Below, one piece after another: positions 13,230-20,459 of a DNA stretch of 20,459 nt. The notes below the pieces were generated by a model. It saw nothing but the letters and a program-made list of their open reading frames with translations. It did no database searches and had not been told where the DNA came from. Source of the stretch: a virus; IMG/VR virus record IMGVR_UViG_3300048592_000215, positions 1 to 20,459 of that record. One strand, given 5' to 3'. How positions within the stretch are numbered: position 1 is the first letter of the stretch; every line of letters begins with the position of its first letter. A program made the translations under genes and the position numbers.

Positions 13230-13601
13230 ATGGCAATCACAACGCCCGCTTTGGGCGGAACGACGCTGCCGCAGGTTTATCATCGCGACAGTTATTTGGA
13301 GTTTCCCGGTTATCGTGGCGCTGATGTGGAAATGGCAAGCGGCGCACTAAGTACAGATTTAGTATCCACATCGATTAAGCGACGGTTTGAACTTGCCTGG
13401 GTTGCCATGACGGAAGCGCAGGTCGCCACGATTCTAACAGCGTTCGCCACCGTGCGTGATGGCAGTGCGTCATTCACAAGTCCACTCGGCGGATCGTACA
13501 CCGTAACTCGTGATGTGGCCGCTATGGAAGTTGATTTGTCGTGGTACCGGCTCGGCGGCGTGGCGAGGGCGGATGTGCGGATGCGATTGAGGGAAGTGTA
13601 G
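13230..13601 (+). CDS. Small tail protein (distal-tail-like)
   Basis: A 123-residue protein starting immediately after the tape measure stop (TAAATG). The pattern YLEFPGYRGADVEMASGALSTDLVSTSIKRRFELAW, then a helix MTEAQVATILTAFATV and strands GSASFTSPLGGSYTVTRDV and EVDLSWYRLGGVARADVRMRLRE, matches small phage tail proteins found between tape measure and hub genes, with a final Arg-rich strand as in distal-tail/gpM-like folds. A role at the tube-tip junction is inferred from position. Confidence 0.65.
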   Translation: MAITTPALGGTTLPQVYHRDSYLEFPGYRGADVEMASGALSTDLVSTSIKRRFELAWVAMTEAQVATILTAFATVRDGSASFTSPLGGSYTVTRDVAAMEVDLSWYRLGGVARADVRMRLREV

Positions 13602-13604
13602 CGC

Positions 13605-15086
13605 ATGGCAGGCACTCGACAGATTCGGTTCCGCCTGTGGGTAGACTGGACTTTTAGCGGCTCGTACACAGACGAATCGCAATACATGATTGATGCGTCC
13701 GGCGATATGAGCATATCGCCGCCTTCGTCGGGAATGACCAGCGGACAGGGCATTGTCTCTCAAATGAGAATTACAATGCGCAATGCCAGCGGGCGCTTCT
13801 CTCCTCTGCGCACGGATGGCGCTTTATATTCTGCTATCCGCGACGGAAGGGGATATCACGCGCCGTGCTACCTGGAGGTTTCCGTCAACGGCGGCTCCAG
13901 TTACAGCCGGGTGTTTACCGGCGTACTAAAACTGCCACAGGAATCCACGCTGACATCCAGCGAGGGGCCTACCGTGACCTTCGATGCACGCAGCATGGAG
14001 GAGAAATATCTTCAGCGGCGCATCAGTCTGACTCAGGGACAGTTGGCCGCTATTTATGACGGCGGCCTTACCGAGAAGGACATCATTGTCACATTCCTAA
14101 ATGCTGCTGGCGTGGCTGGCGGCGACATGACGCTTGACCCTGGTTTGTTCGTCGTGCCGTGGGCGTGGCTGGATGACGAAAGCGCCATTGAAGAATGTTG
14201 GTCGATTGCGGCGGCGTGCGGTGGCAGGTTTTACGCTGATCCTGATGGTGAATTTCTTTATGAGAACATGGAGCACTGGCAGACAGCTACACGAAGCACG
14301 TCAGTGCAGCTGGCGCTAGGGCGCAACGATTTCGATTCGTTCCGGCTCCATCTGGGAGATGACGACCTGTACAATGTCGTCACGGTCGAGGCGTCGCCGC
14401 GTGTTATCGGTGGCGTTGACATCATTTGGGAGCCGGATAGCACTCCTGTTATTGCGCCTGGCGCATCAACAACGATAGTTGCACGCTATGATGCACCCGC
14501 CTACGCAATCGCCGGCATACAGTTTGGTGCGGCCGATCAGGGTGGGGGCGACCGCACGGCAAGCGTCACTGTCACTCCGACCTACTATGCACAGCGGGCA
14601 GATTTGGCGGTCGTCAACAATGCGGCGTATCAAATTGTTCTCTATCCTCTGCGCATTCTGGGCGTTCCGGTCATCGGCGGGCCGGAGCTTGAATCGCGCA
14701 GCGTTTCTGTAGCCAACGCCGCATACTGGACGGGGCGAGGCGATCGCACGCTCAGCATCCGCGGCAATCCGTACATTCAAACGTCCAGCCACGCCGGAGT
14801 ACTGTCTCAATTCCTGCTAGATCGCTGCGAATATCCGAGGCTCATTGCTCAAGTCGGTTTGCCTGGCGTGCCATCGCTGCGGCTTGGCGACCGGGTGCAA
14901 ATCACAGATGCGCCGACGCTATCCAGCACTTTTACAGGCTACATTTCTACGATTCGCTGGACACTGGGCGGGGCATTCCGGCAGGAATTAGAACTGATAC
15001 ATGCATCGCAGATGTTCGCTTACGATGGCAATTACTTTGTACTAAACACGCATAATTTCGCCAGTGGGCGGCGGGCGTTTTACTGA
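13605..15086 (+). CDS. Tail hub-like minor tail protein
   Basis: A 493-residue protein with GAGGGAA as ribosome site. The first 130 residues (IRFRLWVDWTFSGSYTDES..., SQMRITMRNASGRFSPL, VFTGVLKLPQEST) match the common N-terminal domain of siphovirus minor tail/hub proteins, which forms the ring at the end of the tube. Residues about 145-260 (TEKDIIVTFLNAAGV, DDESAIEECWSIAAACGGRFYADPDGEF) resemble the gp44/gpD-like hub, and the C-terminal half has repeated beta strands and LRLGDRVQITDAP near the end. It overlaps the next gene by one base (TGATG). No catalytic motif was seen. Confidence 0.75.
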   Translation: MAGTRQIRFRLWVDWTFSGSYTDESQYMIDASGDMSISPPSSGMTSGQGIVSQMRITMRNASGRFSPLRTDGALYSAIRDGRGYHAPCYLEVSVNGGSSYSRVFTGVLKLPQESTLTSSEGPTVTFDARSMEEKYLQRRISLTQGQLAAIYDGGLTEKDIIVTFLNAAGVAGGDMTLDPGLFVVPWAWLDDESAIEECWSIAAACGGRFYADPDGEFLYENMEHWQTATRSTSVQLALGRNDFDSFRLHLGDDDLYNVVTVEASPRVIGGVDIIWEPDSTPVIAPGASTTIVARYDAPAYAIAGIQFGAADQGGGDRTASVTVTPTYYAQRADLAVVNNAAYQIVLYPLRILGVPVIGGPELESRSVSVANAAYWTGRGDRTLSIRGNPYIQTSSHAGVLSQFLLDRCEYPRLIAQVGLPGVPSLRLGDRVQITDAPTLSSTFTGYISTIRWTLGGAFRQELELIHASQMFAYDGNYFVLNTHNFASGRRAFY

Positions 15087-16288
15087 TGCCACAAATTCAC
15101 CTCTCACCTCCACTCTGGCAGGCTGGCGAGTTGCTCAGCGCTGGCAAATTGAATCAATTGTCGAGCGATGCCAACGCCATCAAAGGCGCAGCGATAGCGC
15201 CAGGCGCCACTTTCGTGCGCAATGGGAATGATTCCGTTTGGCATTTCCGCCGCAGGCGCTGGCGCTATCTGCATGTGAGTTTTACCACGGCGGGCGTTTC
15301 CTGCACGACACGCATCCAGATCAACGCCACGACTGTTTACAATAATGGGACACTCTATCCATCTGGCACGACGCAGGTATTCGACCTGGACGCCGTGGGC
15401 GGTGTGGCGGTCGGCGATGCGTACAGCGTGAGCGTGAGTTACACGGCCAGCAGTGCGACGCACGAGACGACCGGCATTGTCGAGCACGCCGCGTCATCAC
15501 GCACCGGGCTAGGCAGCTATAGCACGCCGGCATCGTGGAGTGGCAGCGAGACCGCGGCGCAGTTTCTCAGTGATTTGCAGTCGCTATCGAGCACTGTCAC
15601 TTCGCTGGCGCAGGTAGTCATCACGCCATCGGCCACGTGGCTGCGTCCGACCGAAAGCACGGTATTTGAGCGCCGGCGAAAATTGCGCTACCTGGTCGTC
15701 AATCTGACGGTCGGTAGTACGCCAAACGTTGACATTTTTGTAAATAGCACGACCGTAGTAAACGACGCCACAACAGGGACGCACGTGATCGACCTGTCGA
15801 GCGTCAGCGGCGGGCCTTCGGTGCGTGATTACTACCGGCTAGAGATCAGGCGCACCACGGGGACGATGCTGGTCAACGCTATTCAGGAAACCGGCGATGC
15901 CTGGAGCACTGCTGCGCCAGCCTGGTCGCACGGCGAGCTAATCAACGCTGGCGCGGCCACAAAACTGGGCTACTATACAACTCTGCTCAATGAGAGCTAC
16001 GCCATTCTTGGTGCGGCGGGCTGGCAGATGCCGCAAATCTGGCGACCATACGAACATCCGCAGTGGGGACTGCACAAAACCAAACGCTATTTGCACTACA
16101 TGCGCAACGGCAGTCTGCCCGCTTCGCTGCAAGACCCCGCGGGCGTGCAGCCGGACATCAGCCTGAGCAGTACAACGTCCAGAGAGCCGTGGGCGACTTA
16201 TGATCTTGATACTATCGATTGGCTTGCGCCGGGCGGCCTGCTCTACGCCTACGAGTGTGACTGTATCTGGCTGGATGACACGCCATAG
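15086..16288 (+). CDS. Tail-tip protein with three related modules
   Basis: A 400-residue protein translationally coupled to the hub gene (TGATG). It contains three related units beginning with a W-x-x-G-E-L helix: residues about 10-31 (LWQAGELLSAGKLNQLSSDANA), 151-175 (WSGSETAAQFLSDLQSL) and 280-308 (WSHGELINAGAATKL, LLNESYAIL). Each is followed by a basic-aromatic strand: VWHFRRRRWRYLHV (51-64), VFERRRKLRYLVV (193-205) and WGLHKTKRYLHY (327-338). The first two units also share a beta-sandwich-like region with a central FDLDAVGG/IDLSSVSGG. Probably a structural or receptor-contacting part of the tail tip. No named family recognised. Confidence 0.65.
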   Translation: MPQIHLSPPLWQAGELLSAGKLNQLSSDANAIKGAAIAPGATFVRNGNDSVWHFRRRRWRYLHVSFTTAGVSCTTRIQINATTVYNNGTLYPSGTTQVFDLDAVGGVAVGDAYSVSVSYTASSATHETTGIVEHAASSRTGLGSYSTPASWSGSETAAQFLSDLQSLSSTVTSLAQVVITPSATWLRPTESTVFERRRKLRYLVVNLTVGSTPNVDIFVNSTTVVNDATTGTHVIDLSSVSGGPSVRDYYRLEIRRTTGTMLVNAIQETGDAWSTAAPAWSHGELINAGAATKLGYYTTLLNESYAILGAAGWQMPQIWRPYEHPQWGLHKTKRYLHYMRNGSLPASLQDPAGVQPDISLSSTTSREPWATYDLDTIDWLAPGGLLYAYECDCIWLDDTP

Positions 16289-16300
16289 GAATCTGGAGCT

Positions 16301-19300
16301 ATGCCTAAAAGAACGCCACGAAAAATCATAGACACCCGCACACGAAACAGCGCCACGACGATCAGCGGTATTACGCTAACGTCGCCTAGTGGCGTTAGCG
16401 ATCACGGCCTGCTGCTGGGGCTCGGCGATGACGACCACTCGCAATATCTGCTGGCGAGTGGAGGGCGCACGCTGACCGGCAATCTGGCGGCAAGTGCGGG
16501 CGTGACAATCGACGGCATTGACATCAGCGCACATGCTGCAAATCCTGCCGCGCACCATGCGCCGGCGACGGCTGGCAACAGTGCGATCGGCATATCCGGG
16601 CAGGCGATCAGCCTGGCGTTGGCTGCCAATCCTGGTCTGGCGGTGAGTTCCGGGTTGACGATGGGGACGCCTGGCACGCTATCTGTTTCTAGCAGCAATG
16701 CCCTGAGCGGGTCGGCGCACGCGCACGCCATCACGAGCAGCAGCAATCCAGGTGCGGCGGCCAGCATCCTGGCGAGCGATGCGAGTGGCTATTTGTCGCT
16801 GGTGCGCATCGGGTTGGGGATGACGCCGACGAAACCGTTGGACGTGATTGGCAATGCAGGCGTATCAGGGAATGTAGCGGCGGGTTCGCTGAGCGTGACA
16901 GGTGCGGCGACGGTTGGACAGGATTTTACGGTCGGCGCCAATGTCCTGTACGTTTCCCAGGCGGGCACTAGAGTTGGTATCAATCGAGCGCCGGATCAAC
17001 AGTTCGATCTAGATGTGGCGGGCGCGATCCGTGGGCAATATCTGATCGGCAAGCACGCCATCCAGCTATCGTCGGCTGTGGGTGTGTGGCACTACGACGG
17101 GCCGGCGCCGTACAATCTGGACTTTGGCGGGTCGGACGCCAGTCACGCGGGCATCGGGGGGACGCCATCGGGTGGCGTGATTTATCGACCTGGGAAATAT
17201 GGCAAGGCCGTACAGATCGCGCCGGCCGCCACAAATCTAATCAAAAATCCGTCACTAGAAGCGACTTTGACGGGGTACTACAGCGACAGCACAGGAGCGT
17301 CACTGACGCAATCGAGCGCAGAGGCGTGGGTTGGCGGATATGCGCTGCGTTGGCAGTATGGGTCGAGTGGGCTGGCTTCGTGCGGGTATAACGGTGGCGG
17401 CACGCTAACGCCATCGACAGCGTACACGTTTTCGGTCTGCGTCAAGCGAGAGGACAGCGCCGATCTGTCGTCTGGCAGCGGGCTAAGTTTGTGGTTGGAT
17501 GCGACAGGAGGAGCGCAGACGCCGACACGGATTGTGGATATGGGCGGCGGGTGGTATCGATTCACGTTGACCCGCACGGTTGGTGCATCGCCCAGCAGTA
17601 TTGTAGCCGTGTCTGGCATGAACACGGGCTATATTTACTATTTTGATGGATGGCAATTGACGCAGACGGCGTATGAGTTACCGTATCTTGATGGGGCACT
17701 TGGCACAGGACACAGTTGGAGTGGGACGGCGCACGCCAGCACGAGTAGCCGCGCGGGGGCGACGCTGGCCTATGCAGCGGATGGATTGAGTGCGCAGGCT
17801 GGAACAATTTTGATGTGGGTGCGCCTGGCTGGTCTGAATCCAGCAGGTGGATTTGGGCTGTTTGGCAGCGGCGACAATGCGGATTTCGACGCATACGTGT
17901 GGCTAGATGGATCGGTCGTGTTTCGCGCAGACCCGAATTCGTTGACATCGGCGGCGGGTGCGGTGACGCCAGGGGAGTGGGTTCATCTGGCGTTCACCTG
18001 GGATGCAGCCGAAAATGATATGGCGCTATACGTCAACGGTGCCGCGTCGACATCGGCGTTATATGCAGCCGCAACACTGGGCAGTACGCTGCACGTAGGT
18101 TCACTGATGGCGGGATCGCCGTATAGCACAAACGGCCTGATCGACGAGTTCGTGCTGACCGACTACGCTATGGACGCCAAGCTTGTGCGCGCCATCTATG
18201 AGAGCGACGCACCCGTGTTCGTGGAGTCGAGCGTCTTTCACTGGCGCTCGCCCTCCGCCGCGCCGATCTGGGTCGACGAATACGGGTTATGGGCGCGCAG
18301 CGTGACAGGCAATGAAATTCTTGGCGTGTATGGCGGTGACCCGCGTCGAGTGGAGACTTACAAATCGTGGGGCGGCATCAACATGGGGGACAATGATGTC
18401 CTGATCGGTCGAGCAGCCGGTGGATACATCCATTGGGATGATTCAGCGATGACGATGGCCGTATACGGGATGATCACGGCAACGACGGGCGCTATCGGCG
18501 GCTGGACGCTAGGCACAACCAGTCTGATAGCGGGAAGCGGAGCCAATACGGTTGGCCTGGACTCCGGCGGAACCAATCCAGCGATCCATGCTGGCGGCTC
18601 CACGCCGGGAACGGCCCCGTTCCGAGTGATGCCCTCCGGCGCAGTGACGGCGCTGAATGCCACGATCCAAGGAACGATTACGGCGCAAAATGGCGCTATC
18701 GGCGGCTGGACGCTAGGCACAACCAGTCTGATAGCGGGAAGCGGAGCGAACACGGTTGGCCTCGACTCCGGCGGAACCAATCCGGCGTTCTACGCAGGAA
18801 GCGCTACGCCGGGCAGTGCACCTTTTCGGGTGATGCCCTCCGGCGCAGTGACGGCCACGAACGCAACAATCACAGGTGCGATCACTGCGAAGAGCGGGAG
18901 CATCACCGGCCCGCTGACGATTGGATCGTCGGGCGGCATCTATCAGGGGTCTGGTACATTTGCCAGTCCAACGACCGGCTTAAGAATCTGGAACGATAGC
19001 GGGGTTGGGCGCATCGCTGGCTATAATGGAGGTGTGGCGCAGTGGTACGCCAACACAAATGGCTATTTCTATTCTGGCTCTGGCACGATGCGTATCGGAA
19101 TGGATGATCTGCGCCTGCTTCTCGGCACTTACGACGGCGACTATGATGATTATCGATTTATTCGTTGGGTGCCATCGATTGATGGCGCTGACACGGCGAT
19201 CACCGACTTCAACTATCGATCTGATATGACATCCTGGGCAAACACCGGGTCGCCGAACACGGTCAATGTGCAGATTTCATCGCGCGTCAACGCTGCGGAA

Positions 19301-19573
19301 TATAGCACGCGCGAGGCGCGGACGATTCTGGCCGCAAACAACTGGAATGGAACGGCGCTATCCCGAACGGAGATCATGCTCCGACAACAGCACTCCGGAG
19401 ACAGTTACAATGCCCTGATTCGATTTACGATGCACGCCTGGCAGATGCCACGCGGGACAGGCCCAACCGGAAACCCGCCGTCGGGATTTGCGTATGTATG
19501 GTTAGACAGCGCGTCGAATGCATTGAAAATGAGAGACAGCGGCGGCACTACACGAACCGCCACATTTAGCTAA
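16301..19573 (+). CDS. Long tail fibre / tip protein with LamG-like lectin domain and tandem repeats
   Basis: A 1090-residue protein, the longest here. The N-terminus has DDDHSQYLLASGGRTLTGNL, a motif common in phage fibre shafts. Repetitive Ala/Gly/Ser beta segments follow to about residue 240. Residues about 305-470 look like a carbohydrate-binding-module type sandwich (TNLIKNPSLEATLTGYYSD onward). Residues about 487-640 form a LamG/concanavalin-like domain (GTILMWVRLAG, GEWVHLAFTWDAAENDMALYVNG, STNGLIDEFVLTDYAM). Two 68-residue repeats lie at 730-865, then a C-terminal receptor-like region ending GFAYVWLDSASNALKMRDSG. It most likely binds host glycans. Weak GGAG precedes the ATG by two bases. 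Confidence 0.85.
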   Translation: MPKRTPRKIIDTRTRNSATTISGITLTSPSGVSDHGLLLGLGDDDHSQYLLASGGRTLTGNLAASAGVTIDGIDISAHAANPAAHHAPATAGNSAIGISGQAISLALAANPGLAVSSGLTMGTPGTLSVSSSNALSGSAHAHAITSSSNPGAAASILASDASGYLSLVRIGLGMTPTKPLDVIGNAGVSGNVAAGSLSVTGAATVGQDFTVGANVLYVSQAGTRVGINRAPDQQFDLDVAGAIRGQYLIGKHAIQLSSAVGVWHYDGPAPYNLDFGGSDASHAGIGGTPSGGVIYRPGKYGKAVQIAPAATNLIKNPSLEATLTGYYSDSTGASLTQSSAEAWVGGYALRWQYGSSGLASCGYNGGGTLTPSTAYTFSVCVKREDSADLSSGSGLSLWLDATGGAQTPTRIVDMGGGWYRFTLTRTVGASPSSIVAVSGMNTGYIYYFDGWQLTQTAYELPYLDGALGTGHSWSGTAHASTSSRAGATLAYAADGLSAQAGTILMWVRLAGLNPAGGFGLFGSGDNADFDAYVWLDGSVVFRADPNSLTSAAGAVTPGEWVHLAFTWDAAENDMALYVNGAASTSALYAAATLGSTLHVGSLMAGSPYSTNGLIDEFVLTDYAMDAKLVRAIYESDAPVFVESSVFHWRSPSAAPIWVDEYGLWARSVTGNEILGVYGGDPRRVETYKSWGGINMGDNDVLIGRAAGGYIHWDDSAMTMAVYGMITATTGAIGGWTLGTTSLIAGSGANTVGLDSGGTNPAIHAGGSTPGTAPFRVMPSGAVTALNATIQGTITAQNGAIGGWTLGTTSLIAGSGANTVGLDSGGTNPAFYAGSATPGSAPFRVMPSGAVTATNATITGAITAKSGSITGPLTIGSSGGIYQGSGTFASPTTGLRIWNDSGVGRIAGYNGGVAQWYANTNGYFYSGSGTMRIGMDDLRLLLGTYDGDYDDYRFIRWVPSIDGADTAITDFNYRSDMTSWANTGSPNTVNVQISSRVNAAEYSTREARTILAANNWNGTALSRTEIMLRQQHSGDSYNALIRFTMHAWQMPRGTGPTGNPPSGFAYVWLDSASNALKMRDSGGTTRTATFS
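18488..18895 (+). repeat. Two tandem 204-bp (68-codon) repeats in the fibre gene
   Basis: Unit 1 is 18488-18691 and unit 2 is 18692-18895. The first 56 bases of the two units are identical, and a second identical stretch of about 26 bases encodes VMPSGAVTA. Each unit encodes IGGWTLGTTSLIAGSG, TVGLDSGGTNPA, PFRVMPSGAVTA and NATI-x-G-x-I-T-A, a known fibre shaft motif. A degraded third unit may follow (GSITGPLTIGSSGG). Confidence 0.9.
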
Positions 19574-19586
19574 AGGAGTATCGATC

Positions 19587-19838
19587 ATGGCGCAAAAAGA
19601 GAAATATGCACGCAGGGCGCAGGATATGGCCTCGATTTTCAGTAGCCTGGCAGACGACATAATGTCTTTGCGTAATGTATACTGGGATCGTGGCTATAAT
19701 GGCAGCGGCGGAGATCCGCTTACCGATGCTGACGTGGAGACGCTTGGCATTGTGGCGGCAGACGTAACCGGCATGGTCACGTTCGCCGATGCGCTGGAAA
19801 CATTCCTTGGGCGAACCGGGGCTATCTATCGAAAATGA
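19587..19838 (+). CDS. Hypothetical small phage protein
   Basis: An 83-residue protein with a strong ribosome site (AAAGGAG) 13 bases after the fibre gene. It is helical and acidic, with MASIFSSLADDIMSLRNVYWDRGYNGSGGDPLTDADVETLGIVAADVTGMVTFADALETFL. The 'DRGYN-GSGGDPLTDADV' segment looks like a loop between two helices. No family recognised. Its place directly after the fibre gene suggests a tail-related or accessory role. Confidence 0.75.
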   Translation: MAQKEKYARRAQDMASIFSSLADDIMSLRNVYWDRGYNGSGGDPLTDADVETLGIVAADVTGMVTFADALETFLGRTGAIYRK

Positions 19839-19848
19839 GGAGCGACCT

Positions 19849-20067
19849 ATGATGCAAATCATCACGCTGGCGCAAATCTGGTCGGCCATCGCTGCGCAGG
19901 GCTACAGGATGCAACCGATGTCGTGCTATTTCGAGGATGCGCAGCCAGTCATTTGCCGGATGCCACTATCGCAGCAAGAGCACGCCGGTTGGCTGACGAT
20001 CACGACGGATGGCGGCAGGATTCAGATTGACGAACACGCCTATTGTTTCAGTGAGGAATGCGGATGA
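19849..20067 (+). CDS. Hypothetical small phage protein
   Basis: A 72-residue protein. The ATG at 19849 (a second ATG follows at 19852) is chosen because GAGGAG lies seven bases upstream; an in-frame ATG at 19789 lies inside the previous gene. The sequence has a helix (TLAQIWSAIAAQGYRM), then strands (SCYFEDAQPVICRMPL, AGWLTITTDGGRIQID) and three cysteines. No family recognised. Its TGA overlaps the ATG of the next gene. Confidence 0.7.
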   Translation: MMQIITLAQIWSAIAAQGYRMQPMSCYFEDAQPVICRMPLSQQEHAGWLTITTDGGRIQIDEHAYCFSEECG

Positions 20068-20294
20068 GCACACTACGGATTGACGCTACACCGGAGATTG
20101 TTGAGGCGATGCGCCGCCTACAGGAAACTATGGATCGCTTGCAGATAGAGGCACAGGCGATCCAATTTGGCGCTCGTGCCCAAGCGGGCGTTGATGGTGC
20201 GTGGAAGTGGGGCGGAGCAGGCTGGGTAGAGCCGGACAACGGAGAGGATCAACAGCACACGCCAGAGCATCAGCAGAACCTGCCAGAAAGTTAG
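20064..20294 (+). CDS. Hypothetical small phage protein
   Basis: A 76-residue protein. The ATG at 20064 overlaps the previous stop (ATGA) and is preceded by GAGGAA at 20053-20058; an in-frame ATG at 20058 lies within that site and is less likely. The first 40 residues are a helix (TPEIVEAMRRLQETMDRLQIEAQAI) with coiled-coil character, followed by GAWKWGGAGWVEP and a polar tail. Its last codons and stop lie within the hairpin at 20268-20309. No family recognised. Confidence 0.65.
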   Translation: MSTLRIDATPEIVEAMRRLQETMDRLQIEAQAIQFGARAQAGVDGAWKWGGAGWVEPDNGEDQQHTPEHQQNLPES

Positions 20295-20309
20295 CAGGTT
20301 CTGCTGATG
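20268..20309. terminator. 16-bp perfect hairpin at the end of the late operon
   Basis: The arms 20268-20283 and 20294-20309 (CATCAGCAGAACCTGC and its complement) pair perfectly around a 10-base loop that contains the last gene's stop. No T-run follows on either side, so it is not a classic intrinsic terminator, but it is well placed to end late transcription or protect the mRNA 3' end. Confidence 0.55.
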
Positions 20310-20330
20310 ACTCGACATAAAGAAATAGCA

Positions 20331-20360
20331 AGTGCATGATCCGGGAGTGGATCATGCACT
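20331..20360. terminator. 12-bp perfect hairpin between convergent genes
   Basis: AGTGCATGATCC (20331-20342) and GGATCATGCACT (20349-20360) pair perfectly around a 6-base loop. It lies 24 bases past the stop of the convergent - strand gene. No T-run is present. It may be a terminator for either strand or a protein-binding palindrome. Confidence 0.45.
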
Positions 20361-20384
20361 GTGTTGCGCGCCTCTGGCGTCAAT

Positions 20385-20459
20385 TTAGCTGGCATCCTCA
20401 CCAGCCTCCTCGACGCCGGCGTCGTACTCCAGCCACGCCGCATGAATGATGTCCGCCGC
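20385..20459 (-). CDS. 3' end of a convergent gene (partial)
   Basis: Read on the - strand, the last 75 bases form 24 codons and a TAA (20385-20387) and stay open to the window edge. The C-terminus ends IIHAAWLEYDAGVEEAGEDAS, an acidic tail of ordinary composition. The frame is open over a GC-rich stretch, and a convergent gene after the operon-end hairpins is a sensible layout. The length visible is too short to identify it. Confidence 0.5.
   Translation of the reverse strand, partial: AADIIHAAWLEYDAGVEEAGEDAS

Noticed and set aside
16301-19573. Diversity-generating retroelement target in the fibre gene
   Set aside because: No template repeat, adenine-biased variable repeat or reverse transcriptase gene is present in the window.
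1-20459. CRISPR arrays and tRNA genes
   Set aside because: No regularly spaced direct repeats of CRISPR type and no tRNA-like cloverleaf with a TTC-containing T arm were noticed by eye; a dedicated scan was not possible.

Overview
The window is the virion-structure module of a tailed phage or prophage with a long, non-contractile (siphovirus-like) tail. Genes run almost entirely on the + strand in the classic order: small head-module genes, SPP1 gp7/Mu F-type minor head protein, HK97 gp10-like protein, scaffold, decoration protein, major capsid, connector, tail terminator, tail tube(s), tail assembly chaperones, tape measure, tail-tip/hub proteins, long tail fibre, small genes. Packing is tight, with ATGA/GTGA/TGATG overlaps and clear Shine-Dalgarno sites. 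Terminase and portal should lie just before the window. No integrase, lysis or replication genes are seen. The host cannot be fixed from this sequence; fairly high GC and a TnpB-only IS605-type element would fit Chloroflexota or similar environmental bacteria, but that is a guess.

Region 1-3.6 kb: head entry genes. The minor head gene (488-2572) is interrupted by an in-frame 388-residue intein (1160-2323). The middle of this intein, where a sense-strand endonuclease domain normally sits, is occupied by a complete gene on the OPPOSITE strand (1361-2191). It encodes five tandem Cys4 zinc fingers plus a Vsr/DUF559-like (EDxHD-type) endonuclease domain. The two reading frames share codon boundaries, so the DNA must stay stop-free on both strands. 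The antisense gene has its own RBS and a plausible promoter. This nested, antisense homing-endonuclease intein is the most striking thing in the window.

Region 3.6-8.4 kb: an extended -10 promoter with a palindrome over its -35 box, followed about 35 nt after the predicted start site by an intrinsic terminator, precedes scaffold, decoration protein, capsid, a repeat-rich accessory head protein, connector, tail terminator and two consecutive tail-tube-like genes.

Region 8.4-9.65 kb: an IS200/IS605-group (IS1341-like, TnpB-only) element inserted between genes, in antisense orientation. TnpB keeps all RuvC and zinc residues. The predicted omega-RNA guide would be taken from the end of the neighbouring tail gene, so the nuclease should target sibling phages that lack the insertion.

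Region 9.66-20.3 kb: tail chaperone pair (possible -1 frameshift or reinitiation), 982-aa tape measure, small tail protein, hub-like protein, a three-module tail-tip protein, a 1090-aa fibre with a LamG-like domain and a 68-residue tandem repeat, then three small genes. Two perfect hairpins and the 3' end of a convergent - strand gene close the window. The two complete - strand genes are both nucleases of mobile elements riding inside the late operon.
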